Counted from the stretch's first letter, positions 1 to 9,054 are shown. The stretch is 64,000 nucleotides of DNA from Pseudomonas proteolytica (GCF_007858275.1 NZ_VFEV01000013.1:85982-149981); one strand, 5' to 3'. Notes: generated from the letters alone by a model not told the origin. Numbers and translations are program-made.

Positions 1-819
1 GGCCTGAGCCAACCCCTGGCGATTGCCGCCGGGCGCCCGCGATTCGGAGCATTGGTATTTGCCGGGCCTGGGCTGGGGATCCTGCTCACGGGATTGTTGG
101 CATTGGGCTCGAACCTGCTGGGCGAGGATTCGGCGACGTTGTGGCTGGTGTATGGCGTGGTCGCCCTGGGCATGTTGCTGGTGATCCTGCCGTTACTGCC
201 CCAGCCTGACAGAGGGCAGCCGCAGAGCAGCAGCGCCACTACCGGGAGCAATGGCAGCATCGCGCATCTGGGCTGGGTTTACCTGTTGTTTGGCTTGGGC
301 TACATCATCCCCGCCACGTTCCTGTCACAAATGGCCAGCGCGCAGTTCAAGGGCGCCTGGCAGGCGGACCTGTTCTGGCCGTGCTTTGGCCTCGCGGCAG
401 CCCTGGGTGTGTTGCTGGTCAGCCTGCGCAAGCCCAACCCCGACACTACACGCTATTGGTTGATGGCCACCCTATGGCTGCAAGCGGCCGGCGTCTTCGC
501 TTGTTTGCTGGGCAATGGTGTGGGTTTGGCATTGGGCGTAGTGCTGTGCGGTCTGCCGTTCCTGGCGTGCATGCAACTGGTGATGCAGCGCCTGCGGGAA
601 ATCGCACCCCACGGTGCGCAACGCAGCACGGGGCTGCTGACGGCATGTTTTGCCCTGGGCCAGTTAAGTGGCCCACTGCTGGCCTCGTTGAGTAGCCACC
701 TTAGCGGCGGCTTGCAGCCGGCGCTGATAGTGGCGGGCACCGGCCTGATACTGGCCGGTGCATTGCTGCTACGACCGGCCCCGGCACCGATTGATTGCCG
801 GGCGCGGCTCAGCCCCTGA
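1..819 (+). CDS. MFS transporter, YbfB/YjiJ-like (5' part cut by window edge)
   Basis: The frame is open from the first base, so the true start lies upstream. The visible 272 residues hold about seven hydrophobic segments, with a polar, Ser/Gln-rich loop near residues 70-85 of the visible part that looks like the central cytoplasmic loop of a 12-helix major facilitator. The segment RPRFGALVFAGPGLGI followed by a second GLLAL helix resembles the YbfB/YjiJ family of inner-membrane transporters. The substrate cannot be told from sequence. The last codons overlap the end of the convergent DUF2177 gene by 11 bp. Confidence 0.75.
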   Translation, partial: GLSQPLAIAAGRPRFGALVFAGPGLGILLTGLLALGSNLLGEDSATLWLVYGVVALGMLLVILPLLPQPDRGQPQSSSATTGSNGSIAHLGWVYLLFGLGYIIPATFLSQMASAQFKGAWQADLFWPCFGLAAALGVLLVSLRKPNPDTTRYWLMATLWLQAAGVFACLLGNGVGLALGVVLCGLPFLACMQLVMQRLREIAPHGAQRSTGLLTACFALGQLSGPLLASLSSHLSGGLQPALIVAGTGLILAGALLLRPAPAPIDCRARLSP

Positions 820-1216
820 CGCGGTGCGCCGCCCCGTACCCCAGCAAGCAGCACGCAGCCGTGAGGCAGGTGCCCCACGCCATGTCCATCAATGCCAGGC
901 CCGCCGACCAGCCTTGCAAGGTCGCCCAGTTGCTCAGGTCATAGGTGCCATAGGCCACCAACCCGAGCAAGGCGCCCAGGCGGGCGGCCCGTTGCCAGCC
1001 ACCACTGGCCAGCGCCGGCAGCACCACAAAAGCCACACAGCCGAATACATAAAGGAAGTAGAACAGTGCCGCCGGCAGCAATCGCGGTTGTTCAAGCATC
1101 AGCGGCCCCAGCAGGGCCTTGTAGGTCGACCCCATCAACACGCCAAGCCAGAGGCCATCGAGCACTAAAAAAGCCAATAACGTACCGAGGTAAGCAAACA
1201 CGACTTTTTTGCCCAT
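809..1216 (-). CDS. DUF2177 family membrane protein
   Basis: The product has 135 residues and four predicted transmembrane helices: residues about 5-25, 45-65, 70-90 and 110-130. The N-terminal pattern with LDGLWLGVLM and a short YKALLGPLML loop is what I associate with the DUF2177 family of small inner-membrane proteins, whose function is unknown. The start ATG sits just inside a REP-like repeat boundary with no strong Shine-Dalgarno site. It converges on the MFS gene with a short tail overlap. Confidence 0.7.
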   Translation of the reverse strand: MGKKVVFAYLGTLLAFLVLDGLWLGVLMGSTYKALLGPLMLEQPRLLPAALFYFLYVFGCVAFVVLPALASGGWQRAARLGALLGLVAYGTYDLSNWATLQGWSAGLALMDMAWGTCLTAACCLLGYGAAHRVRG

Positions 1217-1229
1217 GACGACACCCTAC

Positions 1230-1266
1230 TGTAGGAGCCGGCATGCCGGCGATAGCGACTCCTACA
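1230..1266. repeat. REP-like palindrome (tgtaggagc type)
   Basis: TGTAGGAGCCGGCATGCCGG followed by a short spacer and ACTCCTACA forms an imperfect inverted repeat with outer arms TGTAGGAG/CTCCTACA and an inner CCGGCATGCCGG palindrome. It resembles the intergenic REP elements of fluorescent pseudomonads and lies between two minus-strand genes. Confidence 0.7.
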
Positions 1267-1282
1267 CAAGAGCAGGTTGCAG

Positions 1283-2119
1283 TCAGCTTAGTTCAATACG
1301 ATCAGCGTGAATCACGATCTGGCCCTGCTTGTACAGCGCACCAATGGCCTTCTTGAAGTTGCCCTTGCTCACGCCAAACAAGTTGCTGATCACGGTCGGG
1401 TCGCTCTTGTCGCTGACCGGCAGGCTGCCGTTGTTTTCACGCAACTTGGCGAGGATCTTCGAGTTCAGGCTGGACGCCGCTTGCTCGCCGACCGGTTGCA
1501 GGCTCAGGCTGATATTGCCGTCGGCGCGGATCTCCTTGATGAACCCCTTCTCTTCCTTGCCCGGACGCAGGAACTTGAACACTTCGTTCTTGTGGATCAG
1601 GCCCCAGTGCTTGTTGTTGATGATCGCCTTGAACCCCATATCAGTGGCTTCGGCAACCAGCAAATCAACTTCCTGGCCCACGGTGTAGTTGGCCGGGGTC
1701 TTGTCCAGGTAACGGTCCAGGCGCGCAGTGGCGGTGATGCGCTTGGTGTGCTTGTCGAGGTAGACATGCACCACGCAGTATTCACCGGCAGTCAGTTGGC
1801 GCTTTTCCTCGGAGTAAGGCAGCAGCAGGTCCTTGGGCAGGCCCCAGTCGAGGAATACCCCGATGCTGTTGACTTCTACCACTTTCAGGCTGGCAAACTC
1901 ACCCACCTGCACTTTTGGTTTTTCAGTGGTGGCGATAAGTTTGTCATCGCTGTCCAGATAAATAAAAACGTTAAGCCAGTCTTCATCTTCACTGGGAATA
2001 TCTTTGGGAATATAACGATTAGGCAAGAGGATTTCGCCCTCTTGCTCACCATCCAGATACAAACCAAAGTTAGTGTGTTTAACCACTTGCAAACTGTTGT
2101 AGCGCCCGACTAAAGCCAT
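1283..2119 (-). CDS. CvfB/YitL-like S1 RNA-binding protein
   Basis: A 278-residue cytoplasmic protein with three consecutive S1-like beta-barrel segments (about residues 1-65, 66-130 and 145-210) and a C-terminal winged-helix segment (about 225-278, containing NLFGVSKGNFKKAIGALY). That architecture matches the CvfB family, which binds RNA and affects virulence or stress gene expression in Gram-positive bacteria; the role in Pseudomonas is less clear. I chose the ATG that gives MALVGRYNSLQ rather than one five codons upstream because S1 family N-termini begin this way. The gene stands alone between a REP element and an AT-rich spacer. Confidence 0.8.
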   Translation of the reverse strand: MALVGRYNSLQVVKHTNFGLYLDGEQEGEILLPNRYIPKDIPSEDEDWLNVFIYLDSDDKLIATTEKPKVQVGEFASLKVVEVNSIGVFLDWGLPKDLLLPYSEEKRQLTAGEYCVVHVYLDKHTKRITATARLDRYLDKTPANYTVGQEVDLLVAEATDMGFKAIINNKHWGLIHKNEVFKFLRPGKEEKGFIKEIRADGNISLSLQPVGEQAASSLNSKILAKLRENNGSLPVSDKSDPTVISNLFGVSKGNFKKAIGALYKQGQIVIHADRIELS

Positions 2120-2349
2120 TTCCAATACCCTCATTGCGTGGGCGGCATTCTACCCGAGTTGAAGGCAGCGGTCCCGTGTCCAGGCGCGCAACCCTGAAAA
2201 ATCGCGGGTTTGCCAGGGGATTTCAGGCAACCGCTCCGCTCGTCAGGTCGGGCTGGGTGCTGGCATCGATGGGCGGCTGGAGTTTTCCCCTCGGGTTTCT
2301 ATTTAAAACAGCGAGTTAGGGCCCTCAACCATAGATCAACTTAGGTTTT

Positions 2350-2355
2350 TATAAT
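2350..2355 (+). promoter_or_regulatory. candidate -10 hexamer for the small gene at 2453
   Basis: A perfect TATAAT lies in an AT-rich island in the 333-bp spacer between cvfB and the next gene. No good -35 hexamer is seen 16-18 bp upstream, so this is suggestive only. The rest of the spacer holds no gene that I can support. Confidence 0.3.
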
Positions 2356-2452
2356 AACGCAGCTTATTCCTGGGAGATATTTACCAAGCAATTGTCAAGC
2401 ATTTCATGTACGATGCCTGGCCAAGTTAATTTTCTACAGGTTAGTGGCCGCC

Positions 2453-2632
2453 ATGCGCGTAAAAGCATCCAACAGCAAAGCAAAGCCAGCTCCCGCCGTT
2501 GAAACCAGCGAATCGATCAACAACCAAATCGCCGCGTTCCTCAAGTCCGGTGGCGAAATCCAGCAGATCGCCAAGGGCGTGAGCGGCCAGACTTTCGGCC
2601 CGTCCAAGCAGATCACCCTGGGTAAGAAGTAA
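2453..2632 (+). CDS. small basic protein, conserved in pseudomonads
   Basis: A 59-residue protein rich in Lys, Ser, Ala and Gln. The N-terminal 20 residues are basic and low-complexity (MRVKASNSKAKPAP); the rest (SINNQIAAFLKSGGEIQQIA) looks like a short amphipathic helix followed by a basic tail ending LGKK. I believe similar proteins occur across Pseudomonas, sometimes called transcriptional regulators, but I cannot name a function. A GTG nine bases upstream in the same frame is an alternative start; the ATG is preferred because the homologous-looking region begins there. Codon use is typical of the genome. Confidence 0.6.
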   Translation: MRVKASNSKAKPAPAVETSESINNQIAAFLKSGGEIQQIAKGVSGQTFGPSKQITLGKK

Positions 2633-2793
2633 GCGCGAAGCCGCCTACGCCTCCCACCTGGTCCCTAAGCGTCTTGCCTATCAAGGCGCTAGGACTAGAG
2701 CCCGCACCCTCCCCCCCGACACACTTTCAACCCCGCCAATCGACGAACGGGCCTCAGCCCCTGACTTTCGCCGGTATGCTTGCACACGTCTAG

Positions 2794-2811
2794 ATCGGGC
2801 GTTTGCCCGAT
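2794..2811. terminator. hairpin with T-rich tail
   Basis: ATCGGGC-GTTT-GCCCGAT is a perfect 7-bp stem followed by TTCCTTCTGTT. It could terminate transcription of the small gene at 2453 or form a leader hairpin 40 bp ahead of the porin gene at 2851. Confidence 0.4.
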
Positions 2812-2850
2812 TCCTTCTGTTACTGCTCCTCGCTTTTCATGGAGTGACGC

Positions 2851-3573
2851 ATGCTCAAGCCGTGCATTTTCCTGGTCAGCGCCCTGCTCGCCAGCCCCCT
2901 CGCCGACGCGCAGGTTTTCCAGCGTGAACTGGGCGACTTCGACTTGAAACTGGGGACTACGCCCAGCCGCAGCATGGCCCAGGGCCTGGTCAAACCCACC
3001 TCTCCGGGCAGCAACTCGTTCCACGGCGGCCTCGACCTGAGCCACGCCAGCGGTCTGTATTTCGGCCAGTTTTCGCCGAGCATGGGCCTGTCACCCGCCA
3101 GTAACCTGGAAGTCGATTCCTATTTGGGCTTCAAGCGCCCGTTCGACCAGACCCTGGGCTATGAACTGGGGATGATCCACTACAGCTACCCCAAGTTGAG
3201 CCCGCTCGACAGCCAGGAGTTCTACGGCGGCCTGAACTTGCTGGGCAATCGCTTTGGCGTGTCATTGGGCAACGATCCCGATCGTCGCGACAGCACCCTG
3301 TTTGCCGACCTGGGCGGCACCCAACCGTTTGGCATTGGCGTGAGCATGAAGTACACCACTCATCAGTTAGGCGCTCCGGCATCGGTGGAGGGCGGCTCGA
3401 TCCGTAGTTTCAGCGACTGGTCGGTGAAGTTCTCCCGGCCGTGGATGGGCGTCGACCTGGACCTGATCTACAGCGACTCCAGCCTCAGCGGCAGCGACTG
3501 CTCGGCCTACTCCGGACACAATTCGCAATGTGATGGCCTGTTGACCCTCAAGGCCGAGCGATCGTTTTATTGA
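2851..3573 (+). CDS. TorF-like putative outer-membrane porin
   Basis: A 240-residue secreted protein. Residues 1-20 are a signal peptide with cleavage likely after ADA. The mature part alternates hydrophobic and polar residues, with repeated phrases such as GGLDLSHASGLYFG, YLGFKRPF and YYSYPKLS-like segments, and ends in an aromatic residue (ERSFY), as outer-membrane beta-barrels do. The GLDLSH/GLYFG/DSYLGF pattern is that of the TorF / gcw_chp family of putative porins. Two cysteines near residues 217 and 226 may pair. An ATG after GGAGTGACGC is well placed. The transported solute is unknown. Confidence 0.75.
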   Translation: MLKPCIFLVSALLASPLADAQVFQRELGDFDLKLGTTPSRSMAQGLVKPTSPGSNSFHGGLDLSHASGLYFGQFSPSMGLSPASNLEVDSYLGFKRPFDQTLGYELGMIHYSYPKLSPLDSQEFYGGLNLLGNRFGVSLGNDPDRRDSTLFADLGGTQPFGIGVSMKYTTHQLGAPASVEGGSIRSFSDWSVKFSRPWMGVDLDLIYSDSSLSGSDCSAYSGHNSQCDGLLTLKAERSFY

Positions 3574-3639
3574 TGGGCTGAACTGTCACGCCCCCGGCGA
3601 GTTCAGATGAACATCCCTGGACTGCGCAAGGACTCGCCC

Positions 3640-4506
3640 ATGCTGTATCGGTTAAGAATCCTGGTGGCCTTGCTGGCCCTGAGCGTGCTGCTTGCCGGCT
3701 GCAACCGCGTGGGCCTGGCCTATCGCAACCTCGACGTGATCATCCCCTGGACCCTCAACGACTACCTGGACATGAACGCCGGGCAGAAAAGCTGGTTCAA
3801 CGACACCCTCAAGGACCACCTGGCCTGGCACTGCACCACCCAATTGCCCGGCTACCTCGACTGGCTCGACCGCCTGCAACAGATGGTCGACAACCATCAG
3901 GTCAGTGATGCAGCCCTGCAAACCCGCACCCTCGAAGCCAAGCAGGCCATCGCCGATGTCGCCCGGCAGGTCACTCCATCCGCCATCCAATTGCTACGCG
4001 GGCTGGACGAGCAACAGGTACGGGAGATGGATCAAGCGCTGGCCAAGGACCTGCGTAAACGCCAGGACGAATACCTCAAGCCTCCCCTGGCGCAACAGAT
4101 CAAGGACCGTAGCGAGCGCATGAACAAACGCCTGGACGCCTGGCTCGGCCCGTTGAGCGCCAGCCAGCAAGAGCGTGTGCTGGCCTGGTCCACCGCCCTG
4201 GGGGCGCAGAACCAGCAATGGATCGGCAACCGCGCCCATTGGCAGGCGCAGTTCATCGCGGCCGTCAACCAACGGGCTAGCAGCGACTTCCCGCGCAAGA
4301 TGGAGCAACTGCTGGTGGACCGTGAAAGCCTGTGGACCGCAGATTATCGCCAGGCCTATGCCCAGACCGAAGCGGCGGCCCGCAGTCTGCTGGTGGATTT
4401 GATGGCCGAAAGCACGGTGCAACAACGACAGAAGCTGGTGCAGAAGATCGATAAAGTGCGCAGCGACTTCCAGTCCCTCAAGTGCCTCAAGGGCAGCCCA
4501 GCCTAG
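3640..4506 (+). CDS. DUF6279-like lipoprotein
   Basis: A 288-residue lipoprotein. Residues 1-21 form a lipoprotein signal ending in the lipobox LLAGC, so Cys21 should be lipidated. The body is helical and rich in Gln, Arg and Leu, with WFNDTLKDHLAWH near the N-terminus, consistent with the DUF6279 family of envelope lipoproteins of unknown role. The longest frame starts 11 codons earlier, but AAGGA lies just upstream of this ATG and the signal peptide begins here. It ends in a 4-base overlap with the convergent copD gene. Confidence 0.75.
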   Translation: MLYRLRILVALLALSVLLAGCNRVGLAYRNLDVIIPWTLNDYLDMNAGQKSWFNDTLKDHLAWHCTTQLPGYLDWLDRLQQMVDNHQVSDAALQTRTLEAKQAIADVARQVTPSAIQLLRGLDEQQVREMDQALAKDLRKRQDEYLKPPLAQQIKDRSERMNKRLDAWLGPLSASQQERVLAWSTALGAQNQQWIGNRAHWQAQFIAAVNQRASSDFPRKMEQLLVDRESLWTADYRQAYAQTEAAARSLLVDLMAESTVQQRQKLVQKIDKVRSDFQSLKCLKGSPA

Positions 4507-5015
4507 CCCGACGCCATTGGGCCCAGCGTCCCCAACCACGCGACCAGCCCCAGGATCAGCAGCACCGCACCGAATTCCACGCTCAGGCTACGCCGCAGGG
4601 CGCGACAGGCCAGCGTGTATTGGCCAGCCTCCACCGCCCAGGTCGCCAGCCACAGACTGGCGCTAGGCCACATTGCACCGGTCAAGGCAACCAGAGCGAC
4701 CACCAGCAATACGCCGATACGCAGCATCCAGGTCAAGCCAAACTCGGTCTGCCACAGCATCATCTGCAGATGCGGCCCAAGTGCCTGCCACTCTTGCTCA
4801 CCGCTCATGGCCCGGGTCATGACCAGCAGCGAAGCCATCGAGAGCAACATGCCAAGCAGCGCGGTCCCTGCCAGCCAGCCTTTGAAATTCAACACGGCGC
4901 CGGATAGCCGCTCCGATGCCTTCAGCCCATACAGACCAAACAAGCCCATGCCGAACAGCAGCATCAGGTCCAGGTACAGCGCAAACCGCAAGGCAATGCC
5001 CACAGACTCACTCAT
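4503..5015 (-). CDS. copD: CopD copper membrane protein, internally deleted
   Basis: The product has 170 residues, whereas CopD is normally near 300. The first 125 residues match the family N-terminus (four helices; SESVGIALRFALYLDLMLLF). At residues 125-128 the sequence jumps straight to what is normally the last segment: a short basic stretch (ALRRSLSVEF) and the final helix ending VAWLGTLGP. About 120-130 residues of the middle helices appear to be missing, yet the frame is kept. Its start overlaps the copC stop by 4 bp, so it is translated as the last gene of the copper operon. Copper transport across the inner membrane may be impaired. Confidence 0.75.
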   Translation of the reverse strand: MSESVGIALRFALYLDLMLLFGMGLFGLYGLKASERLSGAVLNFKGWLAGTALLGMLLSMASLLVMTRAMSGEQEWQALGPHLQMMLWQTEFGLTWMLRIGVLLVVALVALTGAMWPSASLWLATWAVEAGQYTLACRALRRSLSVEFGAVLLILGLVAWLGTLGPMASG

Positions 5016-5398
5016 GGCCGGACGCTGAACACCACATCGCCGGTAATGGGGTGGGTGTCTGACGACACCGCGCGCCAGTCCACCCGGTAGGTCCCGGCCG
5101 GCAGCGGCGCCGCAGGCTTGATCAGCATCACCTTGGGGTCGCTGCTGCCCGACACGCTGGCCTTGATGGGCATGGGCGAATGGGCCATGCCGGGCATCGC
5201 GGTCATGATCAGCTTGGCGCCCGAAAATTGGGTCAGCAGGTTTTCCGAAAAGTGCAGCTCAATGGTCTCGGGGGCCGGCCCGCTTGCCCCGGCCGCAGGC
5301 AGTGAAGACAGCAACTTCGGATGGGCCCAGGAAGGCCCACTGAGCAATAATCCGGAACACAGCGCAACCGCCACCCACGTGGTTTTAAACACAGACAT
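5012..5398 (-). CDS. copC: CopC periplasmic copper-binding protein
   Basis: A 128-residue protein with a signal peptide (about residues 1-26) that ends just before the mature N-terminus HPKLLSS, whose His is a Cu(II) ligand in CopC. Other expected features are present: ELHFSENLL, a Met-rich loop (MTAMPGMAHSPMP) for Cu(I), and SDTHPITGDVVFSV near the end, with the second conserved His. The start is set at MSVFKTT rather than seven codons upstream because the signal peptide starts there. It is separated from copB by 60 bp and overlaps copD by 4 bp. Confidence 0.9.
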   Translation of the reverse strand: MSVFKTTWVAVALCSGLLLSGPSWAHPKLLSSLPAAGASGPAPETIELHFSENLLTQFSGAKLIMTAMPGMAHSPMPIKASVSGSSDPKVMLIKPAAPLPAGTYRVDWRAVSSDTHPITGDVVFSVRP

Positions 5399-5458
5399 GC
5401 AAGGCTCCTGGCCGCTCATGGCGACAGGTTATAGGTAGAGTTTTTTAATCAGCATCCA

Positions 5459-6301
5459 TCAAAACCACAGGCGTACACCCAGTACCCAGCGCACCTCGCT
5501 GCGGTCCTCGCCCTCGTCCCTGGCGTACTCGGCCGTCTGGCCGTAGGCACGATTCCAGGTCACCCCGACGTAAGGCGCAAACTCGCGACGGATTTCGTAA
5601 CGCAGCCGCACCCCAACCTCAGTTTGCGCAAGGCCTGAGCCAATCCCGCGCCCCGGATCGTTTTTCCCGTAAAAGTTGGCCTCGGCGGTAGGCTGCAGCA
5701 CCAGCCGATTGGTCAGCAAAATATCGTAGTCCCCTTCGAGGCGCGCCGCGGTCTGCCCACCTTCACCGACAAACAGCGTGGCCTCGGCCTCGAAGTTGTA
5801 CAGGGCCATGCCTTGCAGGCCGAACGCCGCCCAACTCTGGCTGTCACCGGGCTTGAAGTCCTGGCGCATACCGGCCACCACGTCCCACCACGGGCTGATG
5901 GCGTGGCCCCATAACGCCTGGACCTCGGCCTTTTCAGTCTTGCCCTTGGCGCGCTCACCTTCGGTGCGCAACCACAAGCGGTCGATATCACCGCCCATCC
6001 AGCCCTTGGCATCCCAGCCCACGGCGCGGCCATCGTCAGAGCCTTGCCATTCCAGTTGGTCGATCACAAACAACGAGTTGATGCCACTGTCATGCACCAC
6101 ATGCCCGCCCGGGGCGTTGTAGACCGCGGCGCGATCGGCGTCGGTCAGCGGTGGAATTGGTGTACGACTCTGACTGCTGGCCGCAGGTGTTGCTGGCGTC
6201 ATGCCCTGCATCTGGCTGTGGTCCTTGGTTTCGGCGCTAACCAGCGCTACGGGGGCAAATGTCGCGATCAGTAGCGCAGCGGGGCGAAATAGATGGCTCA
6301 T
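5459..6301 (-). CDS. copB: CopB outer-membrane copper resistance protein
   Basis: A 280-residue outer-membrane protein. It has a signal peptide (about residues 1-23), a short Met/His-containing linker ([10 protein letters not shown]), then a beta-barrel domain with characteristic CopB phrases: [32 protein letters not shown] and [14 protein letters not shown]. It ends WVLGVRLWF with a C-terminal Phe, as barrels require. The start is the ATG preceded by GAGGAA, 10 bp after the copA stop; the longer frame would begin inside copA. CopB is thought to sequester or export copper. The Met-rich N-terminal repeat region is short compared with P. syringae CopB. Confidence 0.9.
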   Translation of the reverse strand: MSHLFRPAALLIATFAPVALVSAETKDHSQMQGMTPATPAASSQSRTPIPPLTDADRAAVYNAPGGHVVHDSGINSLFVIDQLEWQGSDDGRAVGWDAKGWMGGDIDRLWLRTEGERAKGKTEKAEVQALWGHAISPWWDVVAGMRQDFKPGDSQSWAAFGLQGMALYNFEAEATLFVGEGGQTAARLEGDYDILLTNRLVLQPTAEANFYGKNDPGRGIGSGLAQTEVGVRLRYEIRREFAPYVGVTWNRAYGQTAEYARDEGEDRSEVRWVLGVRLWF

Positions 6302-6311
6302 GCTCGGTTCC

Positions 6312-8087
6312 TCATTCTTGCACCCGGACTTCACGGAACATGCCCATTTCCATGTGGTACAGCAGATGGCAGTGATAGGCCCAGCGCCCCAGGGCATCGG
6401 CGGTCACCCGGTAACTGCGACGCGATCCCGGCGGCATGTCGATGGTGTGTTTGCGCACCATGAACTGGCCGTTTTCGTCCTCCAGGTCACTCCACATGCC
6501 ATGCAGGTGAATCGGGTGCGTCATCATGGTGTCGTTGACCAGCACCACCCGCACCCGCTCGCCATAGGTCAACCTGATCGGCTCGGCATCGGAGAACTTC
6601 ACCCCGTCGAAGGACCAGGCGAACTTCTCCATATGCCCGGTCAGGTGCAACTCGATGGTGCGGCTGGGCTCGCGGCCGTCGGGGTCTTCAAAGGTGCTGC
6701 GCAAATCGGCATAGGTCAGGACCTTGCGCCCGTTGTTGCGCAAGCCGATGCCAGGGTCGTCGAGCTTGGGTGAGGTGCTCATCGCCTGCATGTCTACCAA
6801 CGGGTTATTGGTTTCGCTGGCCGGATGGCTTTGCATTGGCATCGCCATCCCCGCCATGGCGCTGTGGTCCATGCCCTGCATCGCCCCACCGTCCATGCCG
6901 GCCATCTGACTGTGATCCATGGCCGGCATATCTGCCATGGCCCCGTGATCCATTGCACCGTGGTCCATACCGCCCATTCCCATGTCATCCATGGTCAACC
7001 AGGGGCGGGCGTCCAGCGCCGGGACCGGCGCCAGCAAGCCCGGCTCACGGCTGAGTGTGCCGCGTGCGTAGCCGGTGCGGTCCATGGATTGGGCGAACAG
7101 GGTGTAGGCCGCCTCGCTCGGCTCGACGAGCACGTCGTAGGTCTCGGCCACGGCGATGCGCAACTCGTCCACGCTGACCGGTTTCACCGGCTGGCCGTCG
7201 GCAGCCACAACCGTCATCTTCAGGCCCGGAATACGCACATCGAAGTAGGTCATGGCCGAGCCGTTGATCAAGCGCAGGCGGATCTTCTCACCGGCGCGAA
7301 ACAGCCCGGTCCAGTTTTGCGCAGGTGGCTGGCCGTTCATCAAGAAGGTGTAGGTCGCGCCGCTGACATCCGCCAGGTCCGTGGGATTCATCTTCATTTT
7401 CGCCCACATCAGACGGTCGGCAGCGGTGGCCGACCAGCCCTTGTCGGCCACATCCTTGATGAAGTCGCCCACGGTGGGTTTATGGAAGTTGTAGTAGTCG
7501 GACTGTTTCTTCAGGGTCTTCATCAGGCTGACGGGATCTTCGTCGGTCCAGTCCGTCAGCATCACCACATAGTCGCGCTGGTAAGTGAAGGGTTCCGGCT
7601 CCCGCGGATCGATCACCAGCGGGCCATAGACCCCTTGTTGCTCCTGGAGCCCGGAGTGGCTGTGGTACCAGTAGGTGCCGTGCTGATTGACCTTGAACTG
7701 ATAGACATACACCCCACCCGGCTCGATCCCCTTGAAACTCAGGCCCGGCACGCCGTCCATATTGGCCGGCAGGATAATCCCGTGCCAGTGGATCGACGTC
7801 GGCTCTGCCAGGCGGTTACGCACGCGCAAGGTCACGGTATCGCCTTCGCGCCAGCGCAGCAGCGGCCCCGGCAAACTGCCGTTGATGGTCAAGGCGGTGC
7901 GCACGTTGCCGGTGAGGTTGACCGGGGTCTGGCCAATGGACAGTTCAAAATCGCTGCCTGCCAGCACGCCCGGTTGCCCGGGACTGGCCAGGGCCCAGAC
8001 CGGCGGCCGCCACAGGCCTGCGCCGCCCAGCAGGCCGGCCGCAGCCAAGCCTTTGACGAAGGTTCGTCGAGAAGTGTTGGAGTGCAT
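6312..8087 (-). CDS. copA: CopA multicopper oxidase, copper resistance
   Basis: A 591-residue periplasmic enzyme exported by Tat ([10 protein letters not shown] at residues 4-13). Copper-centre motifs are all visible: HWH at 100-102, HSH at 142-144, HPIHLHG and [12 protein letters not shown] near the C-terminus. Between residues about 366 and 418 lies a Met/Asp/His/Gly-rich segment with repeated MDHGAM and MDHSQM units, the extra copper-binding region typical of CopA. It oxidises Cu(I) and binds copper. It is the first gene of the minus-strand block copA-copB-copC-copD. The start follows GGAAT and is preferred over an upstream ATG because the Tat motif must be N-terminal. A CopR-like box lies 72 bp upstream. 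Confidence 0.93.
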   Translation of the reverse strand: MHSNTSRRTFVKGLAAAGLLGGAGLWRPPVWALASPGQPGVLAGSDFELSIGQTPVNLTGNVRTALTINGSLPGPLLRWREGDTVTLRVRNRLAEPTSIHWHGIILPANMDGVPGLSFKGIEPGGVYVYQFKVNQHGTYWYHSHSGLQEQQGVYGPLVIDPREPEPFTYQRDYVVMLTDWTDEDPVSLMKTLKKQSDYYNFHKPTVGDFIKDVADKGWSATAADRLMWAKMKMNPTDLADVSGATYTFLMNGQPPAQNWTGLFRAGEKIRLRLINGSAMTYFDVRIPGLKMTVVAADGQPVKPVSVDELRIAVAETYDVLVEPSEAAYTLFAQSMDRTGYARGTLSREPGLLAPVPALDARPWLTMDDMGMGGMDHGAMDHGAMADMPAMDHSQMAGMDGGAMQGMDHSAMAGMAMPMQSHPASETNNPLVDMQAMSTSPKLDDPGIGLRNNGRKVLTYADLRSTFEDPDGREPSRTIELHLTGHMEKFAWSFDGVKFSDAEPIRLTYGERVRVVLVNDTMMTHPIHLHGMWSDLEDENGQFMVRKHTIDMPPGSRRSYRVTADALGRWAYHCHLLYHMEMGMFREVRVQE

Positions 8088-8158
8088 GCCGATTCCATTC
8101 CCGTCAATTGAATGACCCAAGAATAGGAATCGGCGCCTGTCAGTTGGCTTAGCGCCAG

Positions 8159-8174
8159 ATTACCGATTTGACAG
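8159..8174 (-). promoter_or_regulatory. candidate CopR box upstream of copA
   Basis: Read on the minus strand this is CTGTCA-AATCG-GTAAT, one base away from the cop box CTGACA-N5-GTAAT that I recall for Pseudomonas CopR. It lies 72 bp before the copA start. The regulator genes copR/copS are not in this window, so activation would be in trans. Confidence 0.55.
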
Positions 8175-8185
8175 TTTCAGCCGGC

Positions 8186-8575
8186 TCAGGCGATTTGCGC
8201 CTTGGAGGCCACGACCTCGAACGTCGCCGGATCCAGCGCATCGGCCTGCTCGTCCAAAACCTGGCGCGGGTGATCGTTGCCCGGGATGGAACTGTCGATC
8301 AGCGCCAGCAGGCGGGCCCCCAGCGGCGTCAAAATGAAGTTCTCGCCATTGCCGCCCTGATCCTCTGGACGGGACTCGATAAAGCCGCGCTTGAACAACA
8401 GCGCCTCATAGTCGGCTGCGGTCTTTTTCAGCGCATCGAGGTCGCCGTTGAAGTCGCCGGCCGTGGCCTTCTCGGCGGCTTCTTGCTCGGCATACTTGCG
8501 CGGGGCAAAGCTGCCCTCGCCATTTTGCACTTCATGTAACAGACGCTCGATCAGATCCCAATTGTAAGTACTCAT
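8186..8575 (-). CDS. conserved hypothetical, possible winged-helix regulator
   Basis: A 129-residue acidic cytoplasmic protein. Residues 1-15 (MSTYNWDLIERLLHEVQN) form an amphipathic helix; residues about 45-90 read as helix-turn-strand (YEALLFKRGFIE, ENFILTPLGARLLALI), a layout like the winged helix of DUF2513 or MarR-like proteins. I recall similar proteins in Pseudomonas labelled transcriptional regulator, without experimental proof. The start at MSTYNW is preceded by GGAGGGATTCAGG on the minus strand; the longer frame adds 42 unlikely residues. It is divergent from the small secreted protein at 8731. Confidence 0.6.
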   Translation of the reverse strand: MSTYNWDLIERLLHEVQNGEGSFAPRKYAEQEAAEKATAGDFNGDLDALKKTAADYEALLFKRGFIESRPEDQGGNGENFILTPLGARLLALIDSSIPGNDHPRQVLDEQADALDPATFEVVASKAQIA

Positions 8576-8730
8576 CCTGAATCCCTCCTGCAGGCACACC
8601 GACTGGCGGCCTTCAAAGGTTGTGACCGGCGTGTGCGGGCGCCGTTCAGCCGGATGGACGAGCGTGATTGCACTGAACTTTTCGCGGGCCGTAGCCCTCA
8701 ACCGAGTATCACCGCCAAGGAGGTCTACCC

Positions 8731-9006
8731 ATGAAAACCCTGATGCAACTGGCCGTCGCCGCCACCCTGTTGAGCGCCCTGCCCGCCTGGGCCTGTACCC
8801 CGGAAGAGGCCACGGAAAAACGTGAGCAACTGGCCAAGGAAGTCAGCACCCTCACCCAGCAGAACCCGACCAAGGCCAAGGAAATCAACGATGAACTGCA
8901 GCAAATGGACCTGGATACCGAAAGCGCGAAGTTCCCCGACAAGTGCCAGTTGATCGAGGCGCGGCTCAAGGAATTGAAGGAAGCGGCGGCCAAGGCAAAA
9001 AACTGA
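8731..9006 (+). CDS. small secreted coiled-coil protein
   Basis: A 91-residue protein with a clear signal peptide (residues 1-21, cleavage after AWA). The mature 70 residues are charged and helical, with heptad-like spacing (EEATEKREQLAKEVSTLTQ) and two cysteines (about 22 and 72) that could form a disulfide. The start has a strong AAGGAGG 8 bases upstream. Similar small periplasmic proteins occur in pseudomonads without assigned function. A strong terminator follows immediately. Confidence 0.75.
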   Translation: MKTLMQLAVAATLLSALPAWACTPEEATEKREQLAKEVSTLTQQNPTKAKEINDELQQMDLDTESAKFPDKCQLIEARLKELKEAAAKAKN

Positions 9007-9012
9007 AGGCAT

Positions 9013-9041
9013 AAAAAAACCGGACATTGTCCGGTTTTTTT
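9013..9041. terminator. bidirectional rho-independent terminator
   Basis: A-run, CCGGACA-TTG-TGTCCGG-like stem (ACCGGACATTGTCCGGT) and a T-run. It is symmetrical, so it can serve both the small secreted protein gene and the convergent helicase gene. Confidence 0.9.
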
Positions 9042-9054
9042 GTGCGCCGCCGTA

